A stretch of 39,501 nucleotides of DNA from an uncultured Eubacteriales bacterium (GCA_900545515.1 UQZA01000023.1:1-39501), one strand, 5' to 3'; positions 7,581-16,288 are shown, counted from the stretch's first letter. Made by a program: numbers and translations. Notes: generated from the sequence alone by a model not told the origin.

Positions 7581-9188
7581 TTAAAAATCCTTTCCCATGG
7601 AATGATAAGTGGGTAACAATTTGGGGCTCACTTTGCCGGTGGAAATCCCCGCCTGCTCCAGCTCCTTGACAAAGCCGGTCACATGACGCAAAGTGGGGCG
7701 ACCCAGATCCGTCTCCCGGGCCGCTTGCCCGGCGTTCCGCCCGGCGTCCCGGCCAAAGACGATGATGTCCAGGAGGCTGTTGCCCATGAGCCGGTTTCTG
7801 CCGTGGATGCCTCCCACCGCCTCTCCGGCTACATAAAGGTTGGGCACGGCCGGCGTCTGGCAGTCCGGGCCGATGTCCAGGCCGCCATTTTGATAGTGAA
7901 GGGTGGGATAAACCAAAATGGGGGTCTTCCGAATGTCCATTCCATACTTTCCAAACATGCGCAGCATGGCGGGAATCCGGCGTTCTATGGTACCGGCTCC
8001 ATTCCGAAGCTCAATCATCGGCGTATCCAGCCAGACGCCCTGGCCGTCTGGAGTCTGCACGCCCTTGCCCCGGCCCTGGCACTCCCGGATGATGGAGGCG
8101 GCGGACACATCCCGGGTCTCCAGGGGATGCATAAAGGCTTCGCCCTCCCGATTGATGAGCATGGCGCCCAGAGAGCGGACCTTTTCCGTCACCAATGCGC
8201 CAAAAATCTGCTGAGGGAACGCCGCGCCTGTGGGATGGTACTGAAGGGTATCCGGATACAGAAGCTTCGCCCCCGCCCGGTAACCCAAAACCAAGCCGTC
8301 CGCCGTGGCCCCATAGTGGTTGGAGGTGGGGAAACCCTGATAGTGCATCCGCCCCGCCCCGCCGGTAGCCAAAATTACGGTTTTCGCCCGGGCCACCAGA
8401 AGCTGCCGGGTTTCCATATTCAAAAGCACCGCCCCAGAGGCCCGTCCCGCTTCATCCAAAATCAGTTCAACAGCAGCGGTAAAATCCACCACCTGAATGG
8501 GCCGGTTCAGGACCTCATCCCGAAGGGTGCGCATGATCTCCGCCCCGGAGTAGTCCTTGGCGGCATGCATCCGCTTCCGGGAGGTACCGCCGCCGTGGGT
8601 GGTCACCATAGTCCCATCCGGCGCCTTGTCAAACTCCACCCCCAACTGGTTCAGCCACAAAATGGCCTCAGGCGCCTCCGTCACCAGCTTGTTCAAAAGC
8701 TCCTTTTTGGCGGCAAAGTGACCGCCACCGTAGGCGTCCAGGAAATGAATGGCAGGAGAATCATTGGGCTTATCCGCAGCCTGGATCCCTCCCTCGGCCA
8801 TCATGGTGTTGGCGTCCCCCACCCGGAGCTTGGTGACCAGCAGCACAGAAGCGCCCGTGTTCTGAGCCTCCAGGGCCGCCGCACAGCCCGCTCCGCCGCC
8901 GCCGATGATTAACACGTCCGCAGTGAAATTCGCCTGTTCTAGGGGCACCTCCGCCTCCAGAAACCGAGGCTGAGACTGAAGCAGCTCCGCCAGCTCCAGG
9001 GGAACCTTCTCCCCAGCGTTGGGCCCCACCTGGAGCCGGGTAAATTTCTCCTCCTTATAATCCGGATGAAAGGCCTTCAGGAGGGCCTCCTTCTCCTCCG
9101 CTGTCATACGGCGGGGTTCTGTGGCCAGGTTCCGGGCGCGATGTGCCTCCACCTTGGCCATGGATTCCAGCATTTCCGGTGTGTACAT
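7581..9188 (-). CDS. Fumarate reductase/succinate dehydrogenase-type flavoprotein
   Basis: A 535-residue soluble flavoprotein. The FAD-binding GGGGAG lies at residues 96-101 after an unusual extension of about 90 residues. Residues known as catalytic or substrate-binding in FrdA/SdhA have counterparts: His in QYHPTG (318), Arg in TRDV (359), His in LHYQNGG (431) and Arg in NRLMGNSLLD (466). Reduction of fumarate or a related enoate is therefore plausible. The C-terminal helical region after residue 480 is much shorter than in FrdA. No membrane-anchor genes are nearby. It follows the iron-sulfur partner by 12 bases, with GGGAGG before the ATG. A thiol:fumarate-reductase-like (TfrA) role is an alternative; the substrate is not settled. 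Confidence 0.88.
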   Translation of the reverse strand: MYTPEMLESMAKVEAHRARNLATEPRRMTAEEKEALLKAFHPDYKEEKFTRLQVGPNAGEKVPLELAELLQSQPRFLEAEVPLEQANFTADVLIIGGGGAGCAAALEAQNTGASVLLVTKLRVGDANTMMAEGGIQAADKPNDSPAIHFLDAYGGGHFAAKKELLNKLVTEAPEAILWLNQLGVEFDKAPDGTMVTTHGGGTSRKRMHAAKDYSGAEIMRTLRDEVLNRPIQVVDFTAAVELILDEAGRASGAVLLNMETRQLLVARAKTVILATGGAGRMHYQGFPTSNHYGATADGLVLGYRAGAKLLYPDTLQYHPTGAAFPQQIFGALVTEKVRSLGAMLINREGEAFMHPLETRDVSAASIIRECQGRGKGVQTPDGQGVWLDTPMIELRNGAGTIERRIPAMLRMFGKYGMDIRKTPILVYPTLHYQNGGLDIGPDCQTPAVPNLYVAGEAVGGIHGRNRLMGNSLLDIIVFGRDAGRNAGQAARETDLGRPTLRHVTGFVKELEQAGISTGKVSPKLLPTYHSMGKDF

Positions 9189-9200
9189 GCGATTGCCTCC

Positions 9201-9875
9201 CTACTTCTCAATGTCCCGGTGGTTGTACAGCTCTTGCAGCTCTTCCAAGGGCTTGCCCATCAGGGATTCCATCAGCTCCCGGAAGGTCCCGTCTGCAATC
9301 TCCCCCACCCGGTCCTCCAGGTGCTGGGACCTGGGCATCAGATACTTGCCGTTGATCCGCCGGGCCAGCATGGCCACCTGGGGGTGGGAAATGCCCGCCG
9401 GGCAACGGGCGGAGCATACCCCGCACATGACGCAGTCAAAGGACTCCTCTGCGCAGGCAGCAAAGTCCCCCCGCTGGGCATAGGCGATGTACTGCATCAC
9501 ATTCAGCTCCTGGGTGCAGCTTTTGGTGCAGGCATTGCAGCCGATGCAGGCGTAAATCTCCGGGTAAAGCTGCATCATCACCTGCTGATTCAGCGGAATC
9601 TTGTCCATGTCGTACACCTGCTTTACCAGCGGGAAAAAGGGCAGGGTGGCAACGTACATGCCCTCCTCCACCTGGGTCTGGCAGGCCAGGCAGGTCTTAA
9701 GCTCCTGCCTGCCCTTCACCCGGTACAAGGTGGCGCAGGCGCCGCAGAAGCCATTCCGGCAGCCGCAGCCCCGCACCAGCTGATAGCCCGCATACTCCAT
9801 GGCCCGCATGATGGTCAAGGCCTTTGGGACTTGATACTGCTTTCCAAAAAAGTAAACATGAACCATTTCTTCCAT
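9201..9875 (-). CDS. Fumarate reductase-type iron-sulfur subunit (FrdB/SdhB/TfrB N-terminal type)
   Basis: A 224-residue electron-transfer protein. The N-terminal domain has a plant-type [2Fe-2S] motif, C37-x-C39-x4-C44-x2-C47 with further Cys at 62 and 65. It is followed by two cluster motifs, CIGCNACTKSC near 109-119 and CVMCGVCSARCP near 151-162. It therefore has the FrdB wiring pattern and would pass electrons to the flavoprotein encoded next. The start at 9875 has GAGGTG six bases upstream and leaves a 13-base gap after flxA; the open frame upstream overlaps flxA and is rejected. It lacks the fused CCG domain of methanogen TfrB; that function is present as the separate hdrB at the operon head. 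Confidence 0.88.
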   Translation of the reverse strand: MEEMVHVYFFGKQYQVPKALTIMRAMEYAGYQLVRGCGCRNGFCGACATLYRVKGRQELKTCLACQTQVEEGMYVATLPFFPLVKQVYDMDKIPLNQQVMMQLYPEIYACIGCNACTKSCTQELNVMQYIAYAQRGDFAACAEESFDCVMCGVCSARCPAGISHPQVAMLARRINGKYLMPRSQHLEDRVGEIADGTFRELMESLMGKPLEELQELYNHRDIEK

Positions 9876-9888
9876 CGTAGCACCTCTG

Positions 9889-10716
9889 TCAATACTCGTC
9901 GGGCAGCCGGTCCAGCTGGTCGCAGCGGAACACCGGACCGTCCTTACAAACGTACCGGTCCCCAATGTTGCAACGGCCGCACTTCCCAATGCCGCATTTC
10001 ATCCGCAGCTCCAGAGTGGTATACACCTGGTTTTTCTGAAAACCCATGGCCTGAAGCGCCTCCAGGGTAAACTGAATCATCACAGGGGGACCGCAGACCA
10101 CAGCGGTTTTCCCCGTATCAAATCCCAGCTCCCGGACATAGCCGGGCACGAAGCCCACATGTCCGTCCCAGCCCGGCTGCTCCCGGTCAATGGTCAGGTG
10201 GACCCTCAGGCCCTCCTCCTGGCACCACTGCTCCACAATCTCCGGATAGTCCACCAAGTCGTCCCTGGAGCGGGCGCCATAGACAATGTCCACCTGCCCG
10301 TACCAGGACCGGTTGGCCCGGACATAGCGGATCACAGACCGCAGCGGCGCCAGGCCGATGCCGCCGGCAATGAACACCAAATCCTTCCCCCGGAAGGCCG
10401 TATCCACCGGGAAGCCGTTGCCATAGGGACCCCGAAGGGTCACCTGCTGCCCCGGCTCCATGGCGTGGAGCCACTCTGTGACGCAGCCGCACTTTTTAAT
10501 GGAAAATTCCAAAAAATCCAAATCGGTGGGGGATGAGGTGATGGAGAAGAGGGCCTCCCCCACCCCGGGCACAGACAGCATGGCGCACTGGCCGGGGATG
10601 TGAGAAAAGGGCTTCCTCCCGTCCAGACCCACCACCCGGAAGGTTTTCACATCCGGGGTATCCACCCGTATGTCCGTCACCACTGCGATCATGGGAATCA
10701 GGGGATCACGATTCAT
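9889..10716 (-). CDS. flxA: FlxA-like FAD/NAD(P)-binding oxidoreductase subunit
   Basis: A 275-residue ferredoxin-NADP reductase-fold protein, the predicted entry site for NADH electrons. Visible parts are a flavin-binding FSITSSP near residue 57, GPYGNGFP near 96, the NAD-binding VFIAGGIGLAPLRSV near 114-128, and a C-terminal cluster motif with Cys 241, 246, 249 and 257. The ATG at 10716 follows GGGAGGTG by six bases and overlaps the end of flxB by 11 bases; the GTG nine bases upstream falls in the Shine-Dalgarno itself. The family also includes AsrB and hydrogenase gamma subunits, but no siroheme sulfite reductase or NiFe hydrogenase gene is present, and the Hdr context fits FlxA. Confidence 0.85.
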   Translation of the reverse strand: MNRDPLIPMIAVVTDIRVDTPDVKTFRVVGLDGRKPFSHIPGQCAMLSVPGVGEALFSITSSPTDLDFLEFSIKKCGCVTEWLHAMEPGQQVTLRGPYGNGFPVDTAFRGKDLVFIAGGIGLAPLRSVIRYVRANRSWYGQVDIVYGARSRDDLVDYPEIVEQWCQEEGLRVHLTIDREQPGWDGHVGFVPGYVRELGFDTGKTAVVCGPPVMIQFTLEALQAMGFQKNQVYTTLELRMKCGIGKCGRCNIGDRYVCKDGPVFRCDQLDRLPDEY

Positions 10717-11734
10717 GGGGCGCACCTCCCAAAGTTTTCATCACCTTGACAATATTCATGTGTATCGGGCACTGCCGCAGGCACCGGCCGCAGCCCACGC
10801 AGCCGAAAATCCCCCCCTGGTTTACGGGGAAATACTGGAGCTTATGCAAAAACCGCTGGCGAAACCGCTCCTTTTGGGTGGGCCGGGGCTGACCGGCAGA
10901 CATGATGGTAAAGTCTGAATACATGCAGCTGTCCCAGCACCGGTAGCGAAGAATCTCCCGATTTCCGGTAAACTCCTTGATGTCATAGCACTGGCAGGTG
11001 GGGCAGGCGAAGGTGCAGGCTCCGCAGCCCAGGCAGCTCTCCGACAGCTGGTCCCACTCCGGCCGGTGGAACAGCTCCAGCATCGCCTCCTCCCGGCCAA
11101 ATCCTTCGGTGGTGAGCTCGCGCAGGGGAAGCCGGTTCAGAATGGACCTGGTTCGCTCCTGTGCTGCCGCCACGGCAGACTCCTCCCCCTCCTCCAGGGG
11201 GAGGCCCGCCAGCAGCGCCGCTCCCTTTTCCGTATTGGCCCGGAGGTACAGGGCGTCCTCCCACTGCCAGGCGGACACATCCCCTGCCGGGTCCCCAGGG
11301 TCAATGCCAAAGGTCCCGCAAAAGCAGGTCTCCTCCGGCTCCTGGCAAGCCAGGCAGATGACGGTGCCATGGTCCCGCCGGTCCCGGTAGAAGCTGTCCT
11401 CCGGCTCTGCCAGGAACACCCGGTCCAGAATCTCCAGGGCCCGGCAGTCACAGGGCCGGACTCCAAAGACCACAAACGGCTCCTGGCGCACCCGGGCCTC
11501 CAAAATCTCCAGTTCCTTGCCGGAGACACGGAAGCGCATCAAATCCTCCACCTGGGGAAAAAAGAGGTCCTTGGGGCCCAACCGGGTATTGCCGGTCAGA
11601 ACCGGCTCCTTCCCCGGCTCCCACCGGGCAAACCGGCTATGTCCGGCTCCGTCCTCCAGCGGGCAATACAGGCTGCCCCGGGTCGCCATGGCCGCCAAAA
11701 GCTCTGGCAGCCTGGACCATGCAATCCGTTTCAT
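10706..11734 (-). CDS. flxB: FlxB-like two-[4Fe-4S] protein (AsrA/HydB-like)
   Basis: A 342-residue soluble iron-sulfur protein of the group that includes anaerobic sulfite reductase subunit A. The N-terminal half carries the group's GVRPCDCRALEILD motif near residue 92 and a Cys-rich CLACQEPEETCFCG segment. The C-terminal half has two [4Fe-4S] motifs, CLGCGACTFACPTCQC near 230 and CVGCGRCLRQCP near 315. It probably relays electrons between FlxA and the Hdr part. Its ATG overlaps the flxC stop by four bases and its end overlaps flxA, indicating tight translational coupling. The symbol follows the FlxABCD nomenclature of Desulfovibrio; the B/C assignment could be swapped. Confidence 0.78.
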   Translation of the reverse strand: MKRIAWSRLPELLAAMATRGSLYCPLEDGAGHSRFARWEPGKEPVLTGNTRLGPKDLFFPQVEDLMRFRVSGKELEILEARVRQEPFVVFGVRPCDCRALEILDRVFLAEPEDSFYRDRRDHGTVICLACQEPEETCFCGTFGIDPGDPAGDVSAWQWEDALYLRANTEKGAALLAGLPLEEGEESAVAAAQERTRSILNRLPLRELTTEGFGREEAMLELFHRPEWDQLSESCLGCGACTFACPTCQCYDIKEFTGNREILRYRCWDSCMYSDFTIMSAGQPRPTQKERFRQRFLHKLQYFPVNQGGIFGCVGCGRCLRQCPIHMNIVKVMKTLGGAPHES

Positions 11735-12699
11735 TGCGCCCCTCCTCTCCTGGCTGTACTGGGCTCCGGGTCGTCAAAGCGGAAGTCCATCAGCGGCGGC
11801 CTGGATTCCAGGTCCGCACCGGCCTGGTAAGGGCCGTACAGCTCGTTCATATCGGCAATTAATTTCCGGTTCAGCAAATGCAGGGGGATGTGCTGGGGGC
11901 AAACCCGGGAGCACTCCCCGCAGTCGGTGCAACGCCCAGCCACATGGAAGGCGCGGATGATGTGGAAGAGATTCTCTTCAAAGGAATTTGCAGCCGCCTT
12001 ATTCTCCACCCCGGACGCAGGATTGTCAAAGACACATTTCTCACAGGAGCAGGCGGGGCACACATTCCGGCAGGCGTTGCAGCGAATGCACCGGGACAAT
12101 TCGCCCTGCCAGAAGCGAAACCGCTCATCCGGCGTCATCGCCTCCAAACGGCGCACGCCCTCCATCCGGCCGTCCCCGCAGTCTGTGCCGTCCTCTCCCA
12201 AAAGCTCGTCATAGCAGGCCATCTTTTTGGTTTTGCAGCTGCGGCACCGCTCTGCCAACACCGTCTGCCGGGGTAAGCGTTTCTCTCCGTAGAGGGTCTC
12301 CACCACCAGGGTTTCTCCCTCTTCCCGAACCGCCAGGGGCGCTTTGGCCTGGGCTTGGAGCTGCTCCATGTCACACATTCCCTCGCACTGGACGGCCACA
12401 GCATACACCGCCGCCCGCTGCACGCGATGCTCCTTGCAAAGCTGCTGAAACGAGTAGGTGTCGCAGGGTTTTAAAAAGGCGGCAATTTTTCCCGGCTTCC
12501 GGCTCTCTGCAACCAGATATTTGGAAAGATTGGGGGCGGAAAAGGGGGACCATACAAACTCCCGCTCCGCTTCCTCCGCCGTGGAAAACACCGCCGGCGT
12601 GAGATCATAGAAAAATGTTCCGGCCTTCCACCCCAGGACCCGGTCCACTGCTCCAGTTTTCAAGAGCTCGACAGCCCTGGCCTTCACATCTGCTTGCAT
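11731..12699 (-). CDS. flxC: FlxC-like two-[4Fe-4S] protein
   Basis: A 322-residue iron-sulfur protein paralogous to the next gene. It contains KPCDTYSFQQL near residue 90 (matching GVRPCDCRAL in its neighbour), a lone Cys motif CRSCKTKK, and two cluster motifs CIRCNACRNVCPACSC and CTDCGECSRVCP. The second motif is followed by PLHLLNRKLIADMN, typical of HdrC/AsrA-type dicluster domains. The start at 12699 has GGAGG seven bases upstream and overlaps the mvhD end by 16 bases; the open frame further upstream lies inside mvhD and is rejected. It is predicted to sit between FlxA and MvhD in the electron path. Confidence 0.78.
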   Translation of the reverse strand: MQADVKARAVELLKTGAVDRVLGWKAGTFFYDLTPAVFSTAEEAEREFVWSPFSAPNLSKYLVAESRKPGKIAAFLKPCDTYSFQQLCKEHRVQRAAVYAVAVQCEGMCDMEQLQAQAKAPLAVREEGETLVVETLYGEKRLPRQTVLAERCRSCKTKKMACYDELLGEDGTDCGDGRMEGVRRLEAMTPDERFRFWQGELSRCIRCNACRNVCPACSCEKCVFDNPASGVENKAAANSFEENLFHIIRAFHVAGRCTDCGECSRVCPQHIPLHLLNRKLIADMNELYGPYQAGADLESRPPLMDFRFDDPEPSTARRGGAQ

Positions 12700-13124
12700 C
12701 TCAGGTCCTCCAGTCTCCGATTCTCGCCCAAAGCGCGGATAGTCTCGGCAAATTCCTCCATGGTAGCGGCAAATTTGGCTCCCTCTGCCGCAGAGACCCA
12801 CTCCACCCTCGTCCGCTCCCGCTCAATGCCCAAATAGTCCAGGAGGGAAACCAGCAGGGTCATCCGCCGCCGGGCGTAGTAGTTGCCCGTGGTATAGTGG
12901 CAATCCCCCGGGTGGCAGCCGCAGAGGATCACGCCATCGGCTCCCCGCTGAAAGGCCCGCAGGATGAACATGGGGTTCAACCGGCAGGAGCAGGGGATGC
13001 GAATGATCTTCACGTGAGCCGGATAAGAAAGCCGGTTGGTGCCGGCCAGATCCGCTCCGGCGTAAGAACACCAGTTGCAGCAAAAGGCCACAATGGTGGG
13101 CTGAAAGCGCTCGTTCACTTGCAT
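12684..13124 (-). CDS. mvhD: MvhD/FlxD-type [2Fe-2S] electron-transfer subunit
   Basis: A 146-residue MvhD-family protein that links an electron input module to HdrA. It has the characteristic FCCNWCSYAGADLAG at residues 14-28, then IPCSCRLNP and GVILCGCHPGDCHY, giving the full set of cluster cysteines. The ATG at 13124 follows GGAGGTG by eight bases and overlaps the hdrA stop by ten bases; upstream codons in the same frame lie inside hdrA and are not expected to be translated. Because FlxABC follow instead of a [NiFe] hydrogenase, the flxD designation is equally apt. Confidence 0.93.
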   Translation of the reverse strand: MQVNERFQPTIVAFCCNWCSYAGADLAGTNRLSYPAHVKIIRIPCSCRLNPMFILRAFQRGADGVILCGCHPGDCHYTTGNYYARRRMTLLVSLLDYLGIERERTRVEWVSAAEGAKFAATMEEFAETIRALGENRRLEDLRCKQM

Positions 13125-15103
13125 ATAGCATCCACCTCCGCCATGATTTGCCGGTTGGAAAAGCCCAGAAGGTCCATGGCCCCCGAGGGACAGGCCACCG
13201 TACAGGCGCCGCAGCCCTGGCACACAGCCGGGTTCACCTGAGCCACCCGGCGCAGCACCGTCTTCCGCCCCGGCCCTCGGAACTCCTTGTCCACATAAGT
13301 AATGGCTCCATAGGGACACACCTTCTCACAGGCGGAGCAGCCGTTACACATTCCCTCGTCTGACCGCGCCACACATGGGTTGCAGGTGAGATGGTCCTTT
13401 GCCAAAAGACCAATGACCTTCGCTGCCGCGGCCCCTGCCTGGGCCACCGTCTCCGGAATGTCCTTAGGGCCCTGGCAAGCGCCGGAGAGGAAAATGCCCG
13501 CCGTCGGGCTCTCCACAGGCCGGAGCTTGGGGTGCGCCTCCGTAAAGAAGTCGTTGGTGTCCATGGAGGCGGTCAGCATGGTGGCCAAAGGCCGGGCGGA
13601 AGGGTCCGGCTCCATGGCAGCCGCCAGCACCACCATGTCCGCCTGGATGTGCAGCTGCCGGTTCTCCAGCAGGTCCGAGGCCTGAACCAGGAGCTTATCC
13701 CCCTGAGGGACTACCTTCCCCACCTGGCCTTTGATGTAGTGGACTCCATACTCCTCCACCGCCCGGCGGTAAAACTCGTCAAAGCCCTTGCCCGGCGTCC
13801 GGACGTCGATGTAAAATACATATACCTCTGTATCCGGGTACTTCTCCCGGCAGAGCATGGCGTGCTTGGCCGTGTACATGCAGCAGATTTTGGAGCAATA
13901 GGACTTGCCCCGGCCGTCGTCGCACCGGGAGCCCACACACTGGACGAAAACCAGGGTGTGGGGATGCTTCCCATCAGAGGGACGCAGCAGGGTCCCGCCT
14001 GTGGGACCGGCAGCATTCATCAGCCGCTCCAGCTCCAGGGAGGTGACCACATCGGGACTCTGACCGTAGGCGTACTCCCCGTATTTCTCCAGAGAAATGG
14101 GGCGGAAGCCTGTGGCCGCCACAATGGCGCCGTATTGCCGCTCCTCCAGCCGGTCCCTTTGCCGGTAATCAATGGCCCCGGCGGTGCAAACCTTGGCGCA
14201 GACGCCGCACTTGCCGCTTTTCAGCATGGTACAGAAGTCCGGGTCAATGGTGGCAACCTTGGGCACTGCCTGGGCAAAGGGGATGTAAATGGCCCGGCGG
14301 GTGTTCAGGCCCAGGTTAAAGGCGTTGGGCGCCTTCTTCTGGGGGCACTTTTCCGTGCACAGGCCGCAGCCGGTGCATTTGGTCTCGTCCACGTACCGGG
14401 CCTTATGCCGGATGGTCACCGTGAAGTTTCCCACAAAGCCCTTCACCGACTCCACCTGGGAGTAGGCCATGATCTGAATCCCCTCATGTTGGGCCGCATC
14501 CACCATTTTGGGGGTCAGGATGCAGGCTGCACAGTCCAAGGTTGGAAAGGTCTTGTCAATCTGGGCCATTTTCCCCCCAATGGTAGGCTCTTTCTCCACC
14601 AGATCTACCTGAAATCCGGCCTCAGCAATGTCCAAGGCCGTCTGGATGCCGGCGATGCCTCCGCCAATGACCAGGGCCCGCTTGGTCACGGGACTCTGCC
14701 CGGCCGTCAGGGGGGCGTTCAACTGGACCTTGGCAATGGCCGCCCGGCCCAGAATCACCGCCTTTTCCGTGGCCTCTTCTTTGCTCTTATGAATCCAGGA
14801 GCATTGCTCCCGGATATTGGCAATTTCCAGCATGTACGGGTTCAGGCCGGCCCGGCTGACTGCCTTGCGAAATGTGGCTTCATGCATCCGGGGGGAGCAG
14901 GAGCAAATCACCACACCGGTAAGGCGGTGCTCCCGGATGGCCTCCATGACCAGGTTTTGTCCGGCCTCGGAACACATATAAGGATACTCTGCGGCGTAGA
15001 CAACCCCCGGTTCTTTTCCAAGGGTCTGCGCCACTTGGACCACATCCACGGTGGCGGCAATGTTGGAGCCGCACCAGCAGACAAAAACACCAATTCTTTC
15101 CAT
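13115..15103 (-). CDS. hdrA: HdrA, flavin and iron-sulfur core of a heterodisulfide reductase-like complex
   Basis: A 662-residue protein expected to hold the electron-bifurcating FAD. In order: an N-terminal VFVCWCGSNIA motif (residues 6-15), a FAD-binding VIGGGIAG near 145-152, the HdrA-specific TFPTLDCAACILTPKM near 192, ferredoxin-type motifs CTGCGLCTEKCP and CGVCAKVC, and two C-terminal [4Fe-4S] motifs CNGCSACEKVCP and CQGCGACTVACP. The frame has a GTG start option inside the Shine-Dalgarno; the ATG at 15103, preceded by GAGGAGGT, is preferred. It lies between hdrC (11-base gap) and mvhD (overlap). In known Hdr complexes this subunit splits an electron pair between ferredoxin and a higher-potential acceptor; that function is inferred here from family. 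Confidence 0.95.
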   Translation of the reverse strand: MERIGVFVCWCGSNIAATVDVVQVAQTLGKEPGVVYAAEYPYMCSEAGQNLVMEAIREHRLTGVVICSCSPRMHEATFRKAVSRAGLNPYMLEIANIREQCSWIHKSKEEATEKAVILGRAAIAKVQLNAPLTAGQSPVTKRALVIGGGIAGIQTALDIAEAGFQVDLVEKEPTIGGKMAQIDKTFPTLDCAACILTPKMVDAAQHEGIQIMAYSQVESVKGFVGNFTVTIRHKARYVDETKCTGCGLCTEKCPQKKAPNAFNLGLNTRRAIYIPFAQAVPKVATIDPDFCTMLKSGKCGVCAKVCTAGAIDYRQRDRLEERQYGAIVAATGFRPISLEKYGEYAYGQSPDVVTSLELERLMNAAGPTGGTLLRPSDGKHPHTLVFVQCVGSRCDDGRGKSYCSKICCMYTAKHAMLCREKYPDTEVYVFYIDVRTPGKGFDEFYRRAVEEYGVHYIKGQVGKVVPQGDKLLVQASDLLENRQLHIQADMVVLAAAMEPDPSARPLATMLTASMDTNDFFTEAHPKLRPVESPTAGIFLSGACQGPKDIPETVAQAGAAAAKVIGLLAKDHLTCNPCVARSDEGMCNGCSACEKVCPYGAITYVDKEFRGPGRKTVLRRVAQVNPAVCQGCGACTVACPSGAMDLLGFSNRQIMAEVDAICK

Positions 15104-15114
15104 AGGCGACCTCC

Positions 15115-15501
15115 TCACTTTCCGTACTTCCGCAGGGCGCTGACCAAGGCCTGCTGGGGGATCTCGCTGTCCAGCATGGCAGGGATTTGGTCCGGCAGCA
15201 GGTGATTCTTACCAGCCTGGCGAATGACCAGAAGCCGGGCCGCCTCCACCAGCCGGGCAGGCTCCACACTCCGGGGGCACCGCTCCAGGCAAGCCATACA
15301 GGACAGGCAATTCCAAATGGCCCGGGAGGCCATCAGCTCCTCCAACGCGCCGCGCTCTATCATGGCCACAAACTGGTGGGGATGGTACTCCATCTCCCCG
15401 TAAGCCGGGCAAGCCGCTGAGCATTTTCCGCAGCGCATACATTTCCGGGGATTGATTCCCGTAATGCGCTGGATTTCCTGCACCATATCTGGATGTTTCA
15501 T
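15115..15501 (-). CDS. hdrC: HdrC, two-[4Fe-4S] subunit
   Basis: A 128-residue protein carrying the two cluster motifs of HdrC, CMRCGKCSAACP (from residue 21) and CLSCMACLERCP (near 65-76), with little else. HdrC conveys electrons from HdrA to HdrB. It starts one base after the hdrB stop, and the end of hdrB supplies its Shine-Dalgarno (GAGGAGGGG). No membrane helix or cytochrome partner (HdrE) is encoded, consistent with the soluble HdrABC class. Confidence 0.95.
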   Translation of the reverse strand: MKHPDMVQEIQRITGINPRKCMRCGKCSAACPAYGEMEYHPHQFVAMIERGALEELMASRAIWNCLSCMACLERCPRSVEPARLVEAARLLVIRQAGKNHLLPDQIPAMLDSEIPQQALVSALRKYGK

Positions 15502-15502
15502 C

Positions 15503-16288
15503 TTACCCCTCCTCCGTCAGGCCCAAGGCCTGGGCCAGCAGCTGGGTGAAATACACCGTAGGAAGCCCCGTGGCGTTCCGGGTGAGGTTGTACCTGCACA
15601 GGGGACAGGCAGTTACCAACAGCTCTGCCCCCAAGGCAGCTGCGTTGTCCACCACACTTTGTGCCTGGGCCTGAGCCAATCTCCTGTTTTCCAGGGTCAC
15701 ATAGCCACCGCAGCACTCGTTGCGCATGGCATAAACCACTGGCTCCGCCCCCAGCGCCCGAAGAAAATCCTCCAAAATCCCAGGGTTTTCCGGATCATCC
15801 ATGGCCATATCCTTGCCGGGGCGGAGCAGAAGGCAGCCGTAATAGGCCCCAATCTTCCGGCCGGTCAGAGGGCGCTTGACCGCCTCCTTCAGGTGGTCAA
15901 ACCCCACGGTGTCCCGCAGCAGCTCCAGAAAGTGGACCACCTTCGTCTGCCCTTCATAGGGTCGGGGCAGCTCCAGATAGCGGTTGGCCCGATCCCGGAA
16001 GGTCTCGTCCCGCTTGAAGTCCTCGTTGGTCCGCTTCAGCACATGGTGGCAGGCGGAGCAGACCGTCACTAAGGTCCCCGCCCGCTCCCCGGCCTCCGCC
16101 AAGGCCCGGACTGCGGACAGCCGGGTGGCAATCTCGTCTGAGGCCATGGGATACACGCCCCCGCAGCACTGCCACTGGGGCAGCTCCTCCAGGGTGACGC
16201 CTAAGGCCTCTGCGGAGGCTCTGGCACAGCGGTCCAGCTCCGCTGCCTGGTTCTTCAGCGTGCAGCCTGGATAATAGTTCAGCACCAT
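15503..16288 (-). CDS. hdrB: HdrB, CCG-domain subunit
   Basis: A 261-residue protein with two complete CCG domains. The first has Cys 9, the CC pair at 41-42 and CSAC at 77-80. The second has YYGC near 151, ECCGG near 188 and CPLC near 229. In methanogens these domains bind two noncubane [4Fe-4S] clusters that reduce a disulfide. Both being intact suggests that disulfide or thiol chemistry is still used, besides the fumarate-type reductase at the other end of the operon. The ATG at 16288 follows GGGAGGGG by about eight bases; the longer frame is rejected because it runs into the putative operator. It is the first gene of the operon. Confidence 0.94.
   Translation of the reverse strand: MVLNYYPGCTLKNQAAELDRCARASAEALGVTLEELPQWQCCGGVYPMASDEIATRLSAVRALAEAGERAGTLVTVCSACHHVLKRTNEDFKRDETFRDRANRYLELPRPYEGQTKVVHFLELLRDTVGFDHLKEAVKRPLTGRKIGAYYGCLLLRPGKDMAMDDPENPGILEDFLRALGAEPVVYAMRNECCGGYVTLENRRLAQAQAQSVVDNAAALGAELLVTACPLCRYNLTRNATGLPTVYFTQLLAQALGLTEEG

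Noticed and set aside
9889..12699. Anaerobic sulfite reductase asrAB
   Set aside because: FlxA and FlxB belong to the same wider families, but no asrC (siroheme subunit) is present, and hdrABC-mvhD precede them in the same operon.
13391..15205. A 604-codon plus-strand open frame over hdrA
   Set aside because: No start signal or motif; hdrA on the minus strand is unambiguous.
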